Assembly: GCA_041676705.1 (NCBI GenBank)
Contig: JBAYRL010000002.1
Span: 62,001-126,000, forward strand
DNA length: 64,000 nucleotides
Direction: 5' to 3'
Source of the DNA: Acidimicrobiia bacterium
Lineage (GTDB): Bacteria > Actinomycetota > Acidimicrobiia > Acidimicrobiales > SKKL01
The translations under genes and the position numbers were made by a program. The notes under the pieces were generated by a model. It did no database searches. It was not told the DNA's origin and worked only from the letters and a program-made list of their open reading frames with translations. Position 1 is the first letter of the stretch, and every line of letters begins with the position of its first letter. Of the stretch, positions 35,454-44,095 are shown one piece after another.

Positions 35454-37343
35454 ATGGAGCAAATGCTCCTTGAACGAATCCAAACCCCCGCAGATCTCCG
35501 ATCTCTTAGCTACACCGAACTAGCACTTCTCGCCACTGAAATTCGCGAGTTCGTAGTCGATGCGGTCAACACGGCTGGCAGTGGACATCTAGGCTCGAAC
35601 CTAGGTGTCGTTGAGCTGACCTTGGCCCTTCACCGGGTCTTCGACTCACCAAACGACATCATCTTGTGGGACACCGGCCACCTAGCCTATGTCCACAAGG
35701 TTTTAACTGGGCGCCAAGAAGGATTTTCAAAGCTGCGCCAAGAAGGCGGCGTATCTGGCTATCCAAGTCGCCATGAATCGCCGCACGACTGGATCGAAAA
35801 CAGCCACGCCTCCACGGCGCTTAGCTACGCGCATGGCTTGGCCGTTGCGCAAACTCAAGGCAAGCACCACGACCGCAAAATTGTGGCAGTAATTGGCGAC
35901 GGTGCCATGACCGGCGGCATGGCCTATGAAGGTCTGAACAACCTAGGCCATTCTCAAAGCGACTGCATCATCGTTTTGAACGACAACGGCCGCTCCTATG
36001 CGCCCACAGTCTCGTTTCTAACCGACTCGCTAAATAAGCTCCGCACCAATCCCACCTATGTCCGCGAAAGCACACGGCTTGAACGTACCCTCGGCAAGGT
36101 CCCCTTTATTGGCGAATTCTTAACGAAGGGTTTCAACGCCACACGCTTCGCAGCCCGAGAAATGTGGGCGGAACCGGTCACATTTTTTGAACAGCTAGGC
36201 CTGCGTTACAACGGCCCTATCGATGGCCATGACGTTCGCGAATTGGAGCGTGCTTTGGCTCTAGCGGCCGAACTGGGCGGACCTCAGGTGGTGCATATCG
36301 TCACCCAAAAGGGTCGTGGCTATGCGCCTGCTGAAGAAGACGAGATTAAACACCTCCACGACGTCGGCGGAGTGAAGCCGGGCAGTTATACCGCCGCCTT
36401 TAGTGAAACGATTGTGAAGCTGGGCGAGGAACACCCCAATTTGGTGGCTCTAACAGCGGCCATGCCCGACTCCACTGGTCTGCTTCCATTTCAGGAACGC
36501 TTTGGCGAGCGCATGATCGACGTCGGTATTGCCGAACAACATGCGGTAACGGCGTCTGCTGGCATGGCCATGGGCGGCTTGGTGCCGGTCTTTGCGGTCT
36601 ATGCCACTTTCTTAGCCCGGGCTATTGACCAGGTGAATCTCGACGTGGCTTTGCATGGTCAGAAAGTAATTTTCTGTCTTGATCGCGCTGGTATCACCGG
36701 CGACGATGGCCCCTCACATCATGGGGTGCTCGACATGGTGCTGATGTCTAAGGTGCCCGGAATGACTGTGTTGGCACCCTCGTCGTATCAGGAACTTCAA
36801 GTGATGATGCGTGACGCGGTAGAACTTGCCACCGGTCCGGTAGCCATTCGTTATCCGAAAACCGCCGCTCGTAACGTCAACGAATCCGAGTTGGGCAGCG
36901 GTTTCCATGCCCGAAAATGGGCACAAGGTACCGACGTCTGCATTCTATCGGTAGGCAAAATGCTCGAAGCCTCGTTAGAAGCCGCAACATTGTTGGCCGA
37001 TCAAGGTTTAAGCGCCACAGTTTGGGACGTGCGAGCTGTAACCCCCTTAGACCAAGACATGATCGCGAACGCCTTAGAACACCCTCATGTGATTACCGTT
37101 GAAGACGGTTACCGCGACGGTGGTGCCGGATCATTAATCGCGGACGCCGTATCAACCATGGCTCTAGATCGAGGGGTGTTGGCACCCCCAGTCTCGGTGC
37201 TTGGGGTACCAACTAGTTTCATCCAACAGGCCAAACCCGATGTGATCTTGTCTCGATTGGGTTTAGACGCACCTGGAATTGCCGCTGAGGCCATTCGGGT
37301 TCAAAGCGCAGCAGGTTTCAAGGAAGCACCAAGTCGAGCCTAA
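35454..37343 (+). CDS. dxs: 1-deoxy-D-xylulose-5-phosphate synthase
   Basis: The thiamine-dependent first enzyme of the MEP pathway, joining pyruvate and glyceraldehyde 3-phosphate. Visible landmarks are HLGSNLGVVELTLALH, the thiamine pyrophosphate motif GDGAMTGGMAYEGLNN with NDNGRSYAPTVS, the catalytic Glu region DVGIAEQHAVTASAGMA and DRAGITGDDGPSHHG. At 629 residues it is full length. GGAAGGGA lies just before the ATG. It follows the PAP2 gene by 21 bases. With uppP elsewhere in the window it supports supply of isoprenoid lipid carriers. Confidence 0.97.
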   Translation: MEQMLLERIQTPADLRSLSYTELALLATEIREFVVDAVNTAGSGHLGSNLGVVELTLALHRVFDSPNDIILWDTGHLAYVHKVLTGRQEGFSKLRQEGGVSGYPSRHESPHDWIENSHASTALSYAHGLAVAQTQGKHHDRKIVAVIGDGAMTGGMAYEGLNNLGHSQSDCIIVLNDNGRSYAPTVSFLTDSLNKLRTNPTYVRESTRLERTLGKVPFIGEFLTKGFNATRFAAREMWAEPVTFFEQLGLRYNGPIDGHDVRELERALALAAELGGPQVVHIVTQKGRGYAPAEEDEIKHLHDVGGVKPGSYTAAFSETIVKLGEEHPNLVALTAAMPDSTGLLPFQERFGERMIDVGIAEQHAVTASAGMAMGGLVPVFAVYATFLARAIDQVNLDVALHGQKVIFCLDRAGITGDDGPSHHGVLDMVLMSKVPGMTVLAPSSYQELQVMMRDAVELATGPVAIRYPKTAARNVNESELGSGFHARKWAQGTDVCILSVGKMLEASLEAATLLADQGLSATVWDVRAVTPLDQDMIANALEHPHVITVEDGYRDGGAGSLIADAVSTMALDRGVLAPPVSVLGVPTSFIQQAKPDVILSRLGLDAPGIAAEAIRVQSAAGFKEAPSRA

Positions 37344-37357
37344 CGTTTCGTTCAGAC

Positions 37358-37993
37358 TTAGTTCGTGTAATACGGGTTCTGACCGGAGTCATGGTCAGTC
37401 ACGTCGATAATCTCAGTAATTTCGGGAATCGCCGCTCGCAGTTGCGCCTCAATTCCTTGACGAAGCGTAATAGCGCTAATAGCGCAACCCTGACAGCCAC
37501 CACCCATCGACAGATACACTTTGGTTCCATCGACACCTGAAAGTGTGGTGAATCCACCGTGTGCAGCTAGTTGAGGGTTGACCACTTGGTCGAGAAGCAT
37601 GTTGATCTTTTCAGGCATGTCGCCTTCAAGCTGAATATCAATACCTTCAAGAGGATCGGGGCGGTTCGGGTTACGAATTACCAGACCACCCTGCGCCGAG
37701 TTGGAAGGCAACGCCAATGTGGCACCGCGTAGTTTGTTGATGCTGTCAGCGGGCACAATGACCGTCAGCCCATCGGTCTCTACTATGGAATCGCCTTCAG
37801 CGGCTTCACTAATGGCCTCAAAAGCCAAGTCGTAAGCATATTCCACCCCGCTTTTGCCCACCACCGCTATACGCAAGCCTAAAGTGTCTGAGTTTTCTTC
37901 TGCGGCACGAACACCTTTTACCATCTCACGGGCTTCATCAGTCACCGTGACAATGACAGTGGCGTCGGTAGCGGTATCTACATCGGTAGTCAT
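37358..37993 (-). CDS. nfuA: NfuA-like iron-sulfur cluster carrier
   Basis: A two-domain protein of 211 residues. The N-terminal part (VTVTDEAREMVKGVRAAEENSDTLGLRIAVVGKSG) is a degenerate A-type carrier domain without cysteines. The C-terminal NifU domain has the cluster ligands CQGC (CxxC) in LSMGGGCQGCAISAITLRQGIE. NfuA proteins deliver 4Fe-4S clusters and protect them under stress. The ATG at 37993 sits six bases after TAGGAT (38000-38005), so a leaderless mRNA is likely; the frame from 37999 would start with TTG. The window's MoaA, FbiC and ferredoxin are possible clients. Confidence 0.92.
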   Translation of the reverse strand: MTTDVDTATDATVIVTVTDEAREMVKGVRAAEENSDTLGLRIAVVGKSGVEYAYDLAFEAISEAAEGDSIVETDGLTVIVPADSINKLRGATLALPSNSAQGGLVIRNPNRPDPLEGIDIQLEGDMPEKINMLLDQVVNPQLAAHGGFTTLSGVDGTKVYLSMGGGCQGCAISAITLRQGIEAQLRAAIPEITEIIDVTDHDSGQNPYYTN

Positions 37994-38049
37994 GCCCAAA
38001 TCCTACCGTTTACAGAGCGCAGGCCAACCTTGCGATCTAGCATCTGGTT
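37994..38049. promoter_or_regulatory. Divergent leaderless promoters of nfuA and the crotonase gene
   Basis: On the minus strand TAGGAT (38000-38005) lies six bases before the nfuA ATG. On the plus strand TAGCAT (38038-38043) lies six bases before the crotonase ATG at 38050. The boxes are 32 bases apart, the same inner spacing as in the divergent pair at 44102-44145. Confidence 0.6.
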
Positions 38050-38862
38050 ATGACCGACCAAGAACAAGCAGGCGACGAGGTTCTCTACGAAGTTAGCAAC
38101 CACGTCGCGACGATCACCCTTAACCGACCGCATCGCATGAACGCCATTTCGGGTCTGATGCTGCGCCAGCTAGCCGACCGTTTGGCCGAAGCCGACCTTG
38201 ACCCCGAGGTGCGGGCCATCATCCTAACTGGTGCCGGCAAGGCATTTTGCGCTGGTTTAGACATCAAAGACGCCATCGCCGGAACCGGAATCGGTGGTGA
38301 TACCAAGTCGGGCAGCGGCCGTCACATGGGAACTAGAAATCATCCAACAACAGTGATGTTTGAGATGGATACCCCAGTGATTGCAGCCATCAACGGCGCG
38401 GCGGCGGGCTTTGGCCTCGACATTGCCTTGGGGGCTGACCTTCGGATCGCTTCGGAATCGGCAAAGCTGGTTACGGGCTTCGCCAAGCGCGGTGTAGTAC
38501 CAGAAAGCGGCGGCACCTGGTACCTTCCCCGGCTTTTGGGTTGGGCTAAGGCGGCCGAAATCGGCTTCTTGGGGCGCGACATGAACGGAGCAGAAGCTGC
38601 CGAATTCGGATTAGTGAACCGCGCCGTAGCCGCTGATGAAGTATTGAACGTTGCTAACGAGTGGGCCGCCGAGATTGCGAGCAATGCACCATTAGCTATT
38701 CAGGCTATGAAACGCCTGTTCCGACATGGTTTGACGGAAGACTTTCCAGCGCACGTTCACCATGTATTATTGCAGACAATGTTGTTGTTCCAAAGTGCCG
38801 ATTTTCGCGAGGGAATCAACAGTTTCGCCGAACGTCGACCACCCGAATTTAAAGGGAACTAA
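38050..38862 (+). CDS. Enoyl-CoA hydratase/isomerase (crotonase family)
   Basis: A 270-residue crotonase-fold protein. The oxyanion-hole loops are AGKAFCAGLDIKD and AAAGFGLDIALGADLRIAS, and the active region is FAKRGVVPESGGTWYLPRLLG with a Glu at the usual catalytic place. It probably hydrates or isomerises a 2-enoyl-CoA in fatty acid or other acyl-CoA breakdown. The exact substrate is unknown. Its start follows TAGCAT by six bases, so it is likely leaderless. The stop lies two bases before the presumed CTG start of the MBOAT gene. Confidence 0.9.
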   Translation: MTDQEQAGDEVLYEVSNHVATITLNRPHRMNAISGLMLRQLADRLAEADLDPEVRAIILTGAGKAFCAGLDIKDAIAGTGIGGDTKSGSGRHMGTRNHPTTVMFEMDTPVIAAINGAAAGFGLDIALGADLRIASESAKLVTGFAKRGVVPESGGTWYLPRLLGWAKAAEIGFLGRDMNGAEAAEFGLVNRAVAADEVLNVANEWAAEIASNAPLAIQAMKRLFRHGLTEDFPAHVHHVLLQTMLLFQSADFREGINSFAERRPPEFKGN

Positions 38863-38864
38863 CT

Positions 38865-40292
38865 CTGCTTTTCCCCACCGTTGCATTCGCAATATTTTTT
38901 GTGGTGGTTTTCACCGCCAACTGGCTATTGCGACCTCATTACACCATCTGGCGCCTGGCAATGTTGGGCGCCAGTCTCTATTTCTACGCCTATTGGAACG
39001 CCCGACTTGTTCTGCTCATAGGTGCTTCAATAACCATCAACTACCTCTTTGGGCACGCCGTTGGCCAAGCGCGAAGTCCTGACGGTGAGAAAACCTCAGC
39101 CAGTCGATATTTAGTTATCGCTTCGGTCGTAGTGAATCTGGGCATTTTAGGGTTTTTCAAGTATTACGGATTCTTTGTAACTTCGCTGATTTCGCTTAGC
39201 CACGACCTTGGCATCGACCTTTCTCCACCGCTAATCGAAGTGATTTTGCCGGTTGGTATCTCGTTTTTCACTTTCCAAGCCATGAGCTACGTGATCGACG
39301 TGGGGCGAGGTACTCAAGAAGTGCTTCCATTGTTGGATTTCGCTCTTTACATCAGCTTCTTCCCTCAACTCGTAGCAGGGCCAATTGTTCGGGCCCAAGA
39401 GTTTGCACCCCAGATGCACACCCAGCCTGACCCTCGCCAAGTAGCCATGCCGGAGGGTTTCGAGCTGATCTTTAGAGGTCTGTTCAAGAAGGTCGTCGTC
39501 TCTAGCTTTTTGGCGACTAACTTAGTCGACCCAGTATTTGCTCATCCCGACTTACACAGCCGCTTTGAGAACTTGGCAGCAATGTATGGTTACGCCATCC
39601 AAATTTATGCCGACTTTAGTGGTTACACCGATATCGCTATTGGCGTGGCACTTTTGATGGGTTTCCGCTTCCCGCAGAACTTTGATGCCCCCTATAAGTC
39701 GCTGTCGATTCAGGAATTCTGGCGCCGTTGGCACATGACACTTTCCCGATGGTTACGCGACTATCTCTATATTCCCTTGGGCGGAAACCGGGGTTCTACC
39801 GCCTTTATGTATCGTAATTTATTCCTCACTATGCTCTTGGGCGGCCTATGGCACGGAGCGTCATGGAACTTTGTAATCTGGGGAGCCCTGCACGGCGGAT
39901 TCTTAGTGGCTGAGCGGGTGGTGAAAGCCCGTTGGGAGCCTATTGGGGTTCCCGAGCCGGCAGTGAAGGTCGGACAATGGTTCTTAACTTTCCACCTAGT
40001 TTGCTTTGGCTGGATTTTCTTCCGAGCCGAGACCTTTAGCGACGCCACCGCCTTGATTGGACGCATTCTTTTCGGGCCTGGCGGAGGTGCCATGGTAACG
40101 GCACTTGTCGTAGTCACTATCGTGGCCATGATCGCCTCGCAGTTTGTACCTGAGGATGCGGTGAGCCGAGCCACAACACTATTTGCACAAAGCCCCATCT
40201 ACGTCCACATAGCCGCAGTGGCACTTGGCTTGGGTCTCATCGACGCACTCGGCCCTGAAGGTGTAGCGCCTTTCATCTATTTCCAGTTTTAA
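38865..40292 (+). CDS. MBOAT-family membrane O-acyltransferase (AlgI/DltB-like), likely CTG start
   Basis: A polytopic acyltransferase moving acyl groups, usually acetyl, across the membrane onto a polysaccharide or cell-wall polymer. The conserved FWRRWHMTLSRWLRDYLYIPLGG carries one His, and GGLWHGASWNFVIWG carries the catalytic His near residue 330. The first usual start is GTG 38901, which would cut off half of the first membrane helix. Reading from a CTG at 38865 gives MLFPTVAFAIFF, the normal family N terminus, and AAAGGGA lies about eight bases upstream. I therefore propose a CTG start. The convergent SGNH protein next door is its likely partner. Confidence 0.88.
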   Translation: MLFPTVAFAIFFVVVFTANWLLRPHYTIWRLAMLGASLYFYAYWNARLVLLIGASITINYLFGHAVGQARSPDGEKTSASRYLVIASVVVNLGILGFFKYYGFFVTSLISLSHDLGIDLSPPLIEVILPVGISFFTFQAMSYVIDVGRGTQEVLPLLDFALYISFFPQLVAGPIVRAQEFAPQMHTQPDPRQVAMPEGFELIFRGLFKKVVVSSFLATNLVDPVFAHPDLHSRFENLAAMYGYAIQIYADFSGYTDIAIGVALLMGFRFPQNFDAPYKSLSIQEFWRRWHMTLSRWLRDYLYIPLGGNRGSTAFMYRNLFLTMLLGGLWHGASWNFVIWGALHGGFLVAERVVKARWEPIGVPEPAVKVGQWFLTFHLVCFGWIFFRAETFSDATALIGRILFGPGGGAMVTALVVVTIVAMIASQFVPEDAVSRATTLFAQSPIYVHIAAVALGLGLIDALGPEGVAPFIYFQF

Positions 40293-40369
40293 TACTTCTT
40301 AGCAACGCCGACGTGACTTTCAGCATGCTCGTGAGATCAAATTCGCCGCAAGAAGCAGACAAAATCGCC

Positions 40370-41413
40370 CTAGGTATCATCAGAAGTGCGATCCACGATG
40401 TTGGCGTCGGCTTCGATCAGGTCGAGCACGTGCCGAGCCAATAGGTCGCCACCCGGGCGCGACAGGTGAATGCCGTCGCCTTGTCGCATATCGTGCACTG
40501 AGCCGTCCAACCCAGTGAGATAGGCCTCATAATTACCCGACTCGTTAGCAAACATTGAATAGCTATCTATGAATTTAACCCAAGGCCTGGTTGCGGCTTC
40601 TGAAGAATAAATTTCGTTCAGCTGCGCCATGCGGCCTGAAAATGCCGAGTCTCGCATAATCGGCTGACCGACCCAATAGACAATGCGCCCGGGAGCTTTC
40701 AACAAGTCCATCGTGCCCGCAACACGTCGTCGGTAGTGGTCTTTCCAACCGTCACTAAGACGTTCAAAAACCTGACCGTCAGCTTCCATACCTTGAGCAT
40801 CATTGGCACCGAACATAATCACCACCGCTTCAGGGTCAAGGCGTTCCATTTCGGTGTCGAGATGTGCTGGCCAGTTGAAATAATCGGGTCGGGTAAGCCC
40901 GGTTGAAATGCGATAGTCGAGAGTGCTGGTAATAACACCGGTTTGTTCCACAAAACTAACCAGGGACTGCCCAAATACTTGTGACATCGAATCGCCACCA
41001 ACCCACAAACGCAAAGGTTCACCTGCGGTAGGGGTACGCAATTCGGGAATGGCCTCGGTGGTGGTCGTGGTTTCGTCGGGGGCTTCCGGTTCCTCGGTTT
41101 CACCGCCCTCGGTGCCACCAGTGGTGGTTGAGGTTGTGGTGTCATCAGGTTCAGGGAAGGTGAAGTCGGTGCTCTTATAGGAATCGGCACGACCGGTGGC
41201 TTCATCCAAGGCACTCCTGGGCGCGTTAATTCGGAAGAATCCGCTCACGGTTTGTACAGGTTTCCACACCGCCAATGAAAAGTCGCGTGACCAACCAAAC
41301 GGCTTGCGTTCGGCCTGAGCAACCAAACTGTCAACATTCAAGAACGCGGCCAGCACTAGGCCCACAACCATGACTACAAGCACCTGACCGGCAGGCTTGT
41401 ACTTTCCATTCAC
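40370..41413 (-). CDS. SGNH/GDSL-type hydrolase, membrane anchored, partner of MBOAT
   Basis: An N-terminal transmembrane helix (about residues 8-28) leads to a low-complexity linker of Thr, Glu and Gly (about 90-125) and then an external SGNH domain. Catalytic blocks are GGDSMSQVFG (Ser), the Asn block MFGANDAQGM and DGIHLSRPGG (Asp and His). Such proteins (DltD, AlgX or PatB types) hand acetyl groups from an MBOAT protein to a polymer. The convergent MBOAT gene suggests this role. GTG 41413 lies six bases after TAGGAT (41420-41425), so it is likely leaderless. Confidence 0.85.
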   Translation of the reverse strand: MNGKYKPAGQVLVVMVVGLVLAAFLNVDSLVAQAERKPFGWSRDFSLAVWKPVQTVSGFFRINAPRSALDEATGRADSYKSTDFTFPEPDDTTTSTTTGGTEGGETEEPEAPDETTTTTEAIPELRTPTAGEPLRLWVGGDSMSQVFGQSLVSFVEQTGVITSTLDYRISTGLTRPDYFNWPAHLDTEMERLDPEAVVIMFGANDAQGMEADGQVFERLSDGWKDHYRRRVAGTMDLLKAPGRIVYWVGQPIMRDSAFSGRMAQLNEIYSSEAATRPWVKFIDSYSMFANESGNYEAYLTGLDGSVHDMRQGDGIHLSRPGGDLLARHVLDLIEADANIVDRTSDDT

Positions 41414-41480
41414 GTCACGATCCTAGCCTCAGGCACTCTGTTGCTTTAGCTCGACCCCAATAATGAGACTTTGGAAGATC

Positions 41481-41912
41481 TCAGCTGATCAGCTGGTAAT
41501 TAATACCCAAGAACTCATAAGTGGCGATAGCGCGGCGGTCACGACTTAATAACACACGGCCGTTAACACGTGCTGCTTCTCCGACCAGGGCATCATAGAT
41601 CATGCCGCCTCTCAGACCGCTTGAGCCCAAGCGATCGAGCAGCTCGGCCTGTTGCTCAGCTGCAAGCCAGCAGCTTTCAGGAAATGCCAGCCGAATAGCC
41701 GCTAAGGCGTCGACCATATCCACTCTCAAGGCTCCTGATAAGCGAGTTAAAACCGCCAATGACTCAAAAGCAGCATGGCCTGCGAACGCTAAACGCTTCG
41801 AAGCTAATTCTGCCACGCAGACCGAGTGGGCACTGTGAGTAGCATCCAAAAATGGGATAGCTACGCTAGTATCCACCGCGTAAGCGGGCTGAGCTTTATC
41901 GTTGGTCGGCAT
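41481..41912 (-). CDS. vapC: VapC-like PIN-domain toxin
   Basis: A 143-residue PIN ribonuclease. The acidic active-site residues are visible: Asp14 in AVDTSVAIPFLD, Glu50 in AAFESLAVL, Asp107 in MIYDALVGEAA and Asp125 in LLSRDRRA. VapC toxins cut tRNA or rRNA when freed from VapB. It overlaps the antitoxin gene by 17 bases, so the pair is translationally coupled. All key residues are intact, so it is probably active. Confidence 0.9.
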   Translation of the reverse strand: MPTNDKAQPAYAVDTSVAIPFLDATHSAHSVCVAELASKRLAFAGHAAFESLAVLTRLSGALRVDMVDALAAIRLAFPESCWLAAEQQAELLDRLGSSGLRGGMIYDALVGEAARVNGRVLLSRDRRAIATYEFLGINYQLIS

Positions 41913-42144
41913 CGCGCAGACGTTGTATGTCTAGATCAGTAAGGCTACGCGTCGCAACGGCCTCGAAGTAAGGCCGTCCATCGTCGGTAATTTGTAGGAC
42001 ACGTCTTGGGGAATCAACCCGATCAATTCTAATTGAGCCGCCTTCGACGTTAATTGTCAGCTCGGTATAGGGCTGAAAATCTAGTTGTTCCCGAATCTCT
42101 TTAGGGATAACTATTCGACCAGCTTTATCCATGGTTACCAACAT
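41896..42144 (-). CDS. vapB: AbrB-type VapB antitoxin
   Basis: The N terminus MLVTMDKAGRIVIPKEIREQLDF is a swapped-hairpin AbrB/MazE DNA-binding domain. The C-terminal part (FEAVATRSLTDLDIQRLRDADQR) would bind and block VapC. ATG 42144 gives the standard 82-residue protein. A longer frame to 42264 exists but runs through the promoter. TAGGAT at 42152-42157 lies seven bases upstream of the ATG, and a palindrome covers the start (see 42131-42153), so self-repression is likely. Antitoxin plus toxin form a complete module. Confidence 0.87.
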   Translation of the reverse strand: MLVTMDKAGRIVIPKEIREQLDFQPYTELTINVEGGSIRIDRVDSPRRVLQITDDGRPYFEAVATRSLTDLDIQRLRDADQR

Positions 42145-42153
42145 GGTAACCAT
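42131..42153. promoter_or_regulatory. Palindromic operator over the vapB start
   Basis: ATGGTTACCA and TGGTAACCAT are perfect ten-base inverted repeats around a three-base centre (ACA). The repeat covers the vapB start codon and touches the TAGGAT -10 box at 42152-42157. AbrB-type antitoxins bind such symmetric sites to repress their own operon. It lies partly in coding sequence, which argues somewhat against free selection of the bases. Confidence 0.6.
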
Positions 42154-42292
42154 CCTACCATTTTTAAATAAGCGGCCAATTAACCCGACGAACCGTTGGA
42201 CCAATCTCACTCTTTCCAGACGGTGAAAGTTACGAAGACGGGGACCAACGAGCGGCGCGAGCACTAGCGGCCATGGCCTGTTAAAGGATTAA

Positions 42293-44095
42293 CTACGAGA
42301 GGCCCTCTTCCTCTTCGGCTAGAGCTAACCAACGTTCTTCGGTTTCGTGACGCTTTTCGTTGACGGCCGCTAAAGCTTCACCCAGCTTCGCCAACTCCAC
42401 ATGATCGGCACCCACCGCTTCCACCTCGACAGTTAGCCGCTCATGTTCGCGTTCCAGCTTGGCTAGCTCTTTTTCAACCGATTTAATCTCATAGCGAACC
42501 GTAGAACGCGACCGGCCACCGCCACCAACTTTGGCGGCCCGACCCGAGCCGTCTTTACCGGTTTTCGCAAGTGCTCCGGTGGCACCAGAAACGCGTGCAG
42601 ACTGCTGTCCAGCTGCCGGCCTAGCCTTGCTCTTCGACACCGCACGAGCAGCGCGCCGCTCTTCTTCCCAAGCCGCATAGCCCCCTGGCCGACGCTCGGC
42701 GCGACCGTGACCATCAAGCACAATCACATCGGTTACCGTGCGTTCCAAAAAGGCCCGGTCGTGACTGACAACCACCAGGGCGCCCGGCCATTCCTCCAGG
42801 AAATCTTCCAAGACCCGCAGCGTGTCGATATCCAAATCGTTGGTGGGCTCATCCAACAACAACACGTTCGGTTTGGCCGCCAGAACAGTTAGTAACTGTA
42901 AACGCCGCTTCTCACCGCCCGAGAGCAATTCCACTGGCGCATATTGGTTGTCACTGTCGAACCAAAACTCTTCTAAGAGCCGCTTGGTCGTCCAGTCGGC
43001 TTCTTGATGCGGCCCAGCCACCACGTCGCGCACCCGAGCCGTCGGGTCAAGCTCTCGTACCAGCTGGTCGTAGTAGCCAAGCGAAACAGTGGTACCCAAC
43101 TCAACGGTGCCCTCAAGTGGCGAAATACGCCCGGCAATAATGTCTAACAGCGTTGATTTCCCGGTGCCGTTGATACCCACGATTCCCAAACGTTCCCGCG
43201 GGTCAAGGGAAAGGTTAACTCCACGAAACAGCCATTCCTGACCAGGAAAATGGTGGCCTACCCCTTCAAGCTCTACCACTTTGTCGCCCAAACGCGGAGT
43301 GCCAAAATGCAAATCTAAGGTTCCACCCCGGGCGGCAGCTTCGGGCCTACCAGTGACGATTTTAGTGGCCGCTTCGATACGGGCTTTAGGCTTGCGGGTT
43401 CGTGCTGGCGCTCCTCGGCGCAACCACGCCAGCTCATGCTTCGCCAAATTCCTGCGCACCGTTTCGGCACCAATAGCTTGTTCTTCCCGAATGGCACTCG
43501 CTTCTAGATACGAAGCGTAGCCACCTTCGTGCACATAGCTTTTGCCTCGGTCTAGTTCGAGAATTCGGGTGGTGGTGCGATCGAGCAAGTGACGGTCGTG
43601 GGTTACCAAAACCAGGCCGCCCTTGAAGGCAGCCAAACGGTCTTCCAACCAAGCAATACCATCAATATCTAGATGGTTGGTGGGCTCATCCAAGATCAAC
43701 AGATCAGCTTCAGAAACCAAGGCCCGCGCTAGCGCCACCCGTTTGCGTTGTCCCCCCGAAAGTTCGGTTACATCACGTTCTTGGAAGGCCCCCATACCAA
43801 CCCGCTCCAACACGGCTTCGGCTTCCCACGATTCACCAACTGCAGCCAGCACCTTCCCCGCCGGCAACGCCGCTTCTTGATCTAAAAAGCTTGTTCGTAC
43901 GCTGCGACCACGCCGAACCACACCACCTTCTGGTTCGATGGTGCCGGCCATCACTTTCATCAGGGTGGTTTTACCAGTGCCGTTTAGCCCAACAATTCCT
44001 AGCCGATCACCAGTCGACACCGTAACCGAAACCTCATCGAGCAGAGGTCGGCCCGGGCGGTGTACAGAAACAGCATCGCAGTCGACCAGAATCAC
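42293..44095 (-). CDS. ABC-F family ATPase (Uup-like)
   Basis: Two ABC ATPase domains on one chain with no membrane part. Walker A motifs are GLNGTGKTTL and GINGTGKSTL; the signatures are LSGGQRKRVALARAL and LSGGEKRRLQLLTVL; the Walker B regions end in ILDEPTNHLDI and LLDEPTNDLDI. The linker between the domains holds a basic arm. The C-terminal 100 residues form a basic region and a coiled coil (VEKELAKLEREHERLTVEVEAV), as in Uup. ABC-F proteins act on the ribosome or on nucleic acid structures. The GTG start lies six bases after TAACCT and so is likely leaderless. Confidence 0.92.
   Translation of the reverse strand: MILVDCDAVSVHRPGRPLLDEVSVTVSTGDRLGIVGLNGTGKTTLMKVMAGTIEPEGGVVRRGRSVRTSFLDQEAALPAGKVLAAVGESWEAEAVLERVGMGAFQERDVTELSGGQRKRVALARALVSEADLLILDEPTNHLDIDGIAWLEDRLAAFKGGLVLVTHDRHLLDRTTTRILELDRGKSYVHEGGYASYLEASAIREEQAIGAETVRRNLAKHELAWLRRGAPARTRKPKARIEAATKIVTGRPEAAARGGTLDLHFGTPRLGDKVVELEGVGHHFPGQEWLFRGVNLSLDPRERLGIVGINGTGKSTLLDIIAGRISPLEGTVELGTTVSLGYYDQLVRELDPTARVRDVVAGPHQEADWTTKRLLEEFWFDSDNQYAPVELLSGGEKRRLQLLTVLAAKPNVLLLDEPTNDLDIDTLRVLEDFLEEWPGALVVVSHDRAFLERTVTDVIVLDGHGRAERRPGGYAAWEEERRAARAVSKSKARPAAGQQSARVSGATGALAKTGKDGSGRAAKVGGGGRSRSTVRYEIKSVEKELAKLEREHERLTVEVEAVGADHVELAKLGEALAAVNEKRHETEERWLALAEEEEGLS

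Noticed and set aside
42160..42290. Plus-strand frame near vapB ending in DGDQRAARALAAMAC
   Set aside because: It looks somewhat protein-like but has no start codon, and the open stretch is only about 40 codons; it could be a gene remnant or chance.
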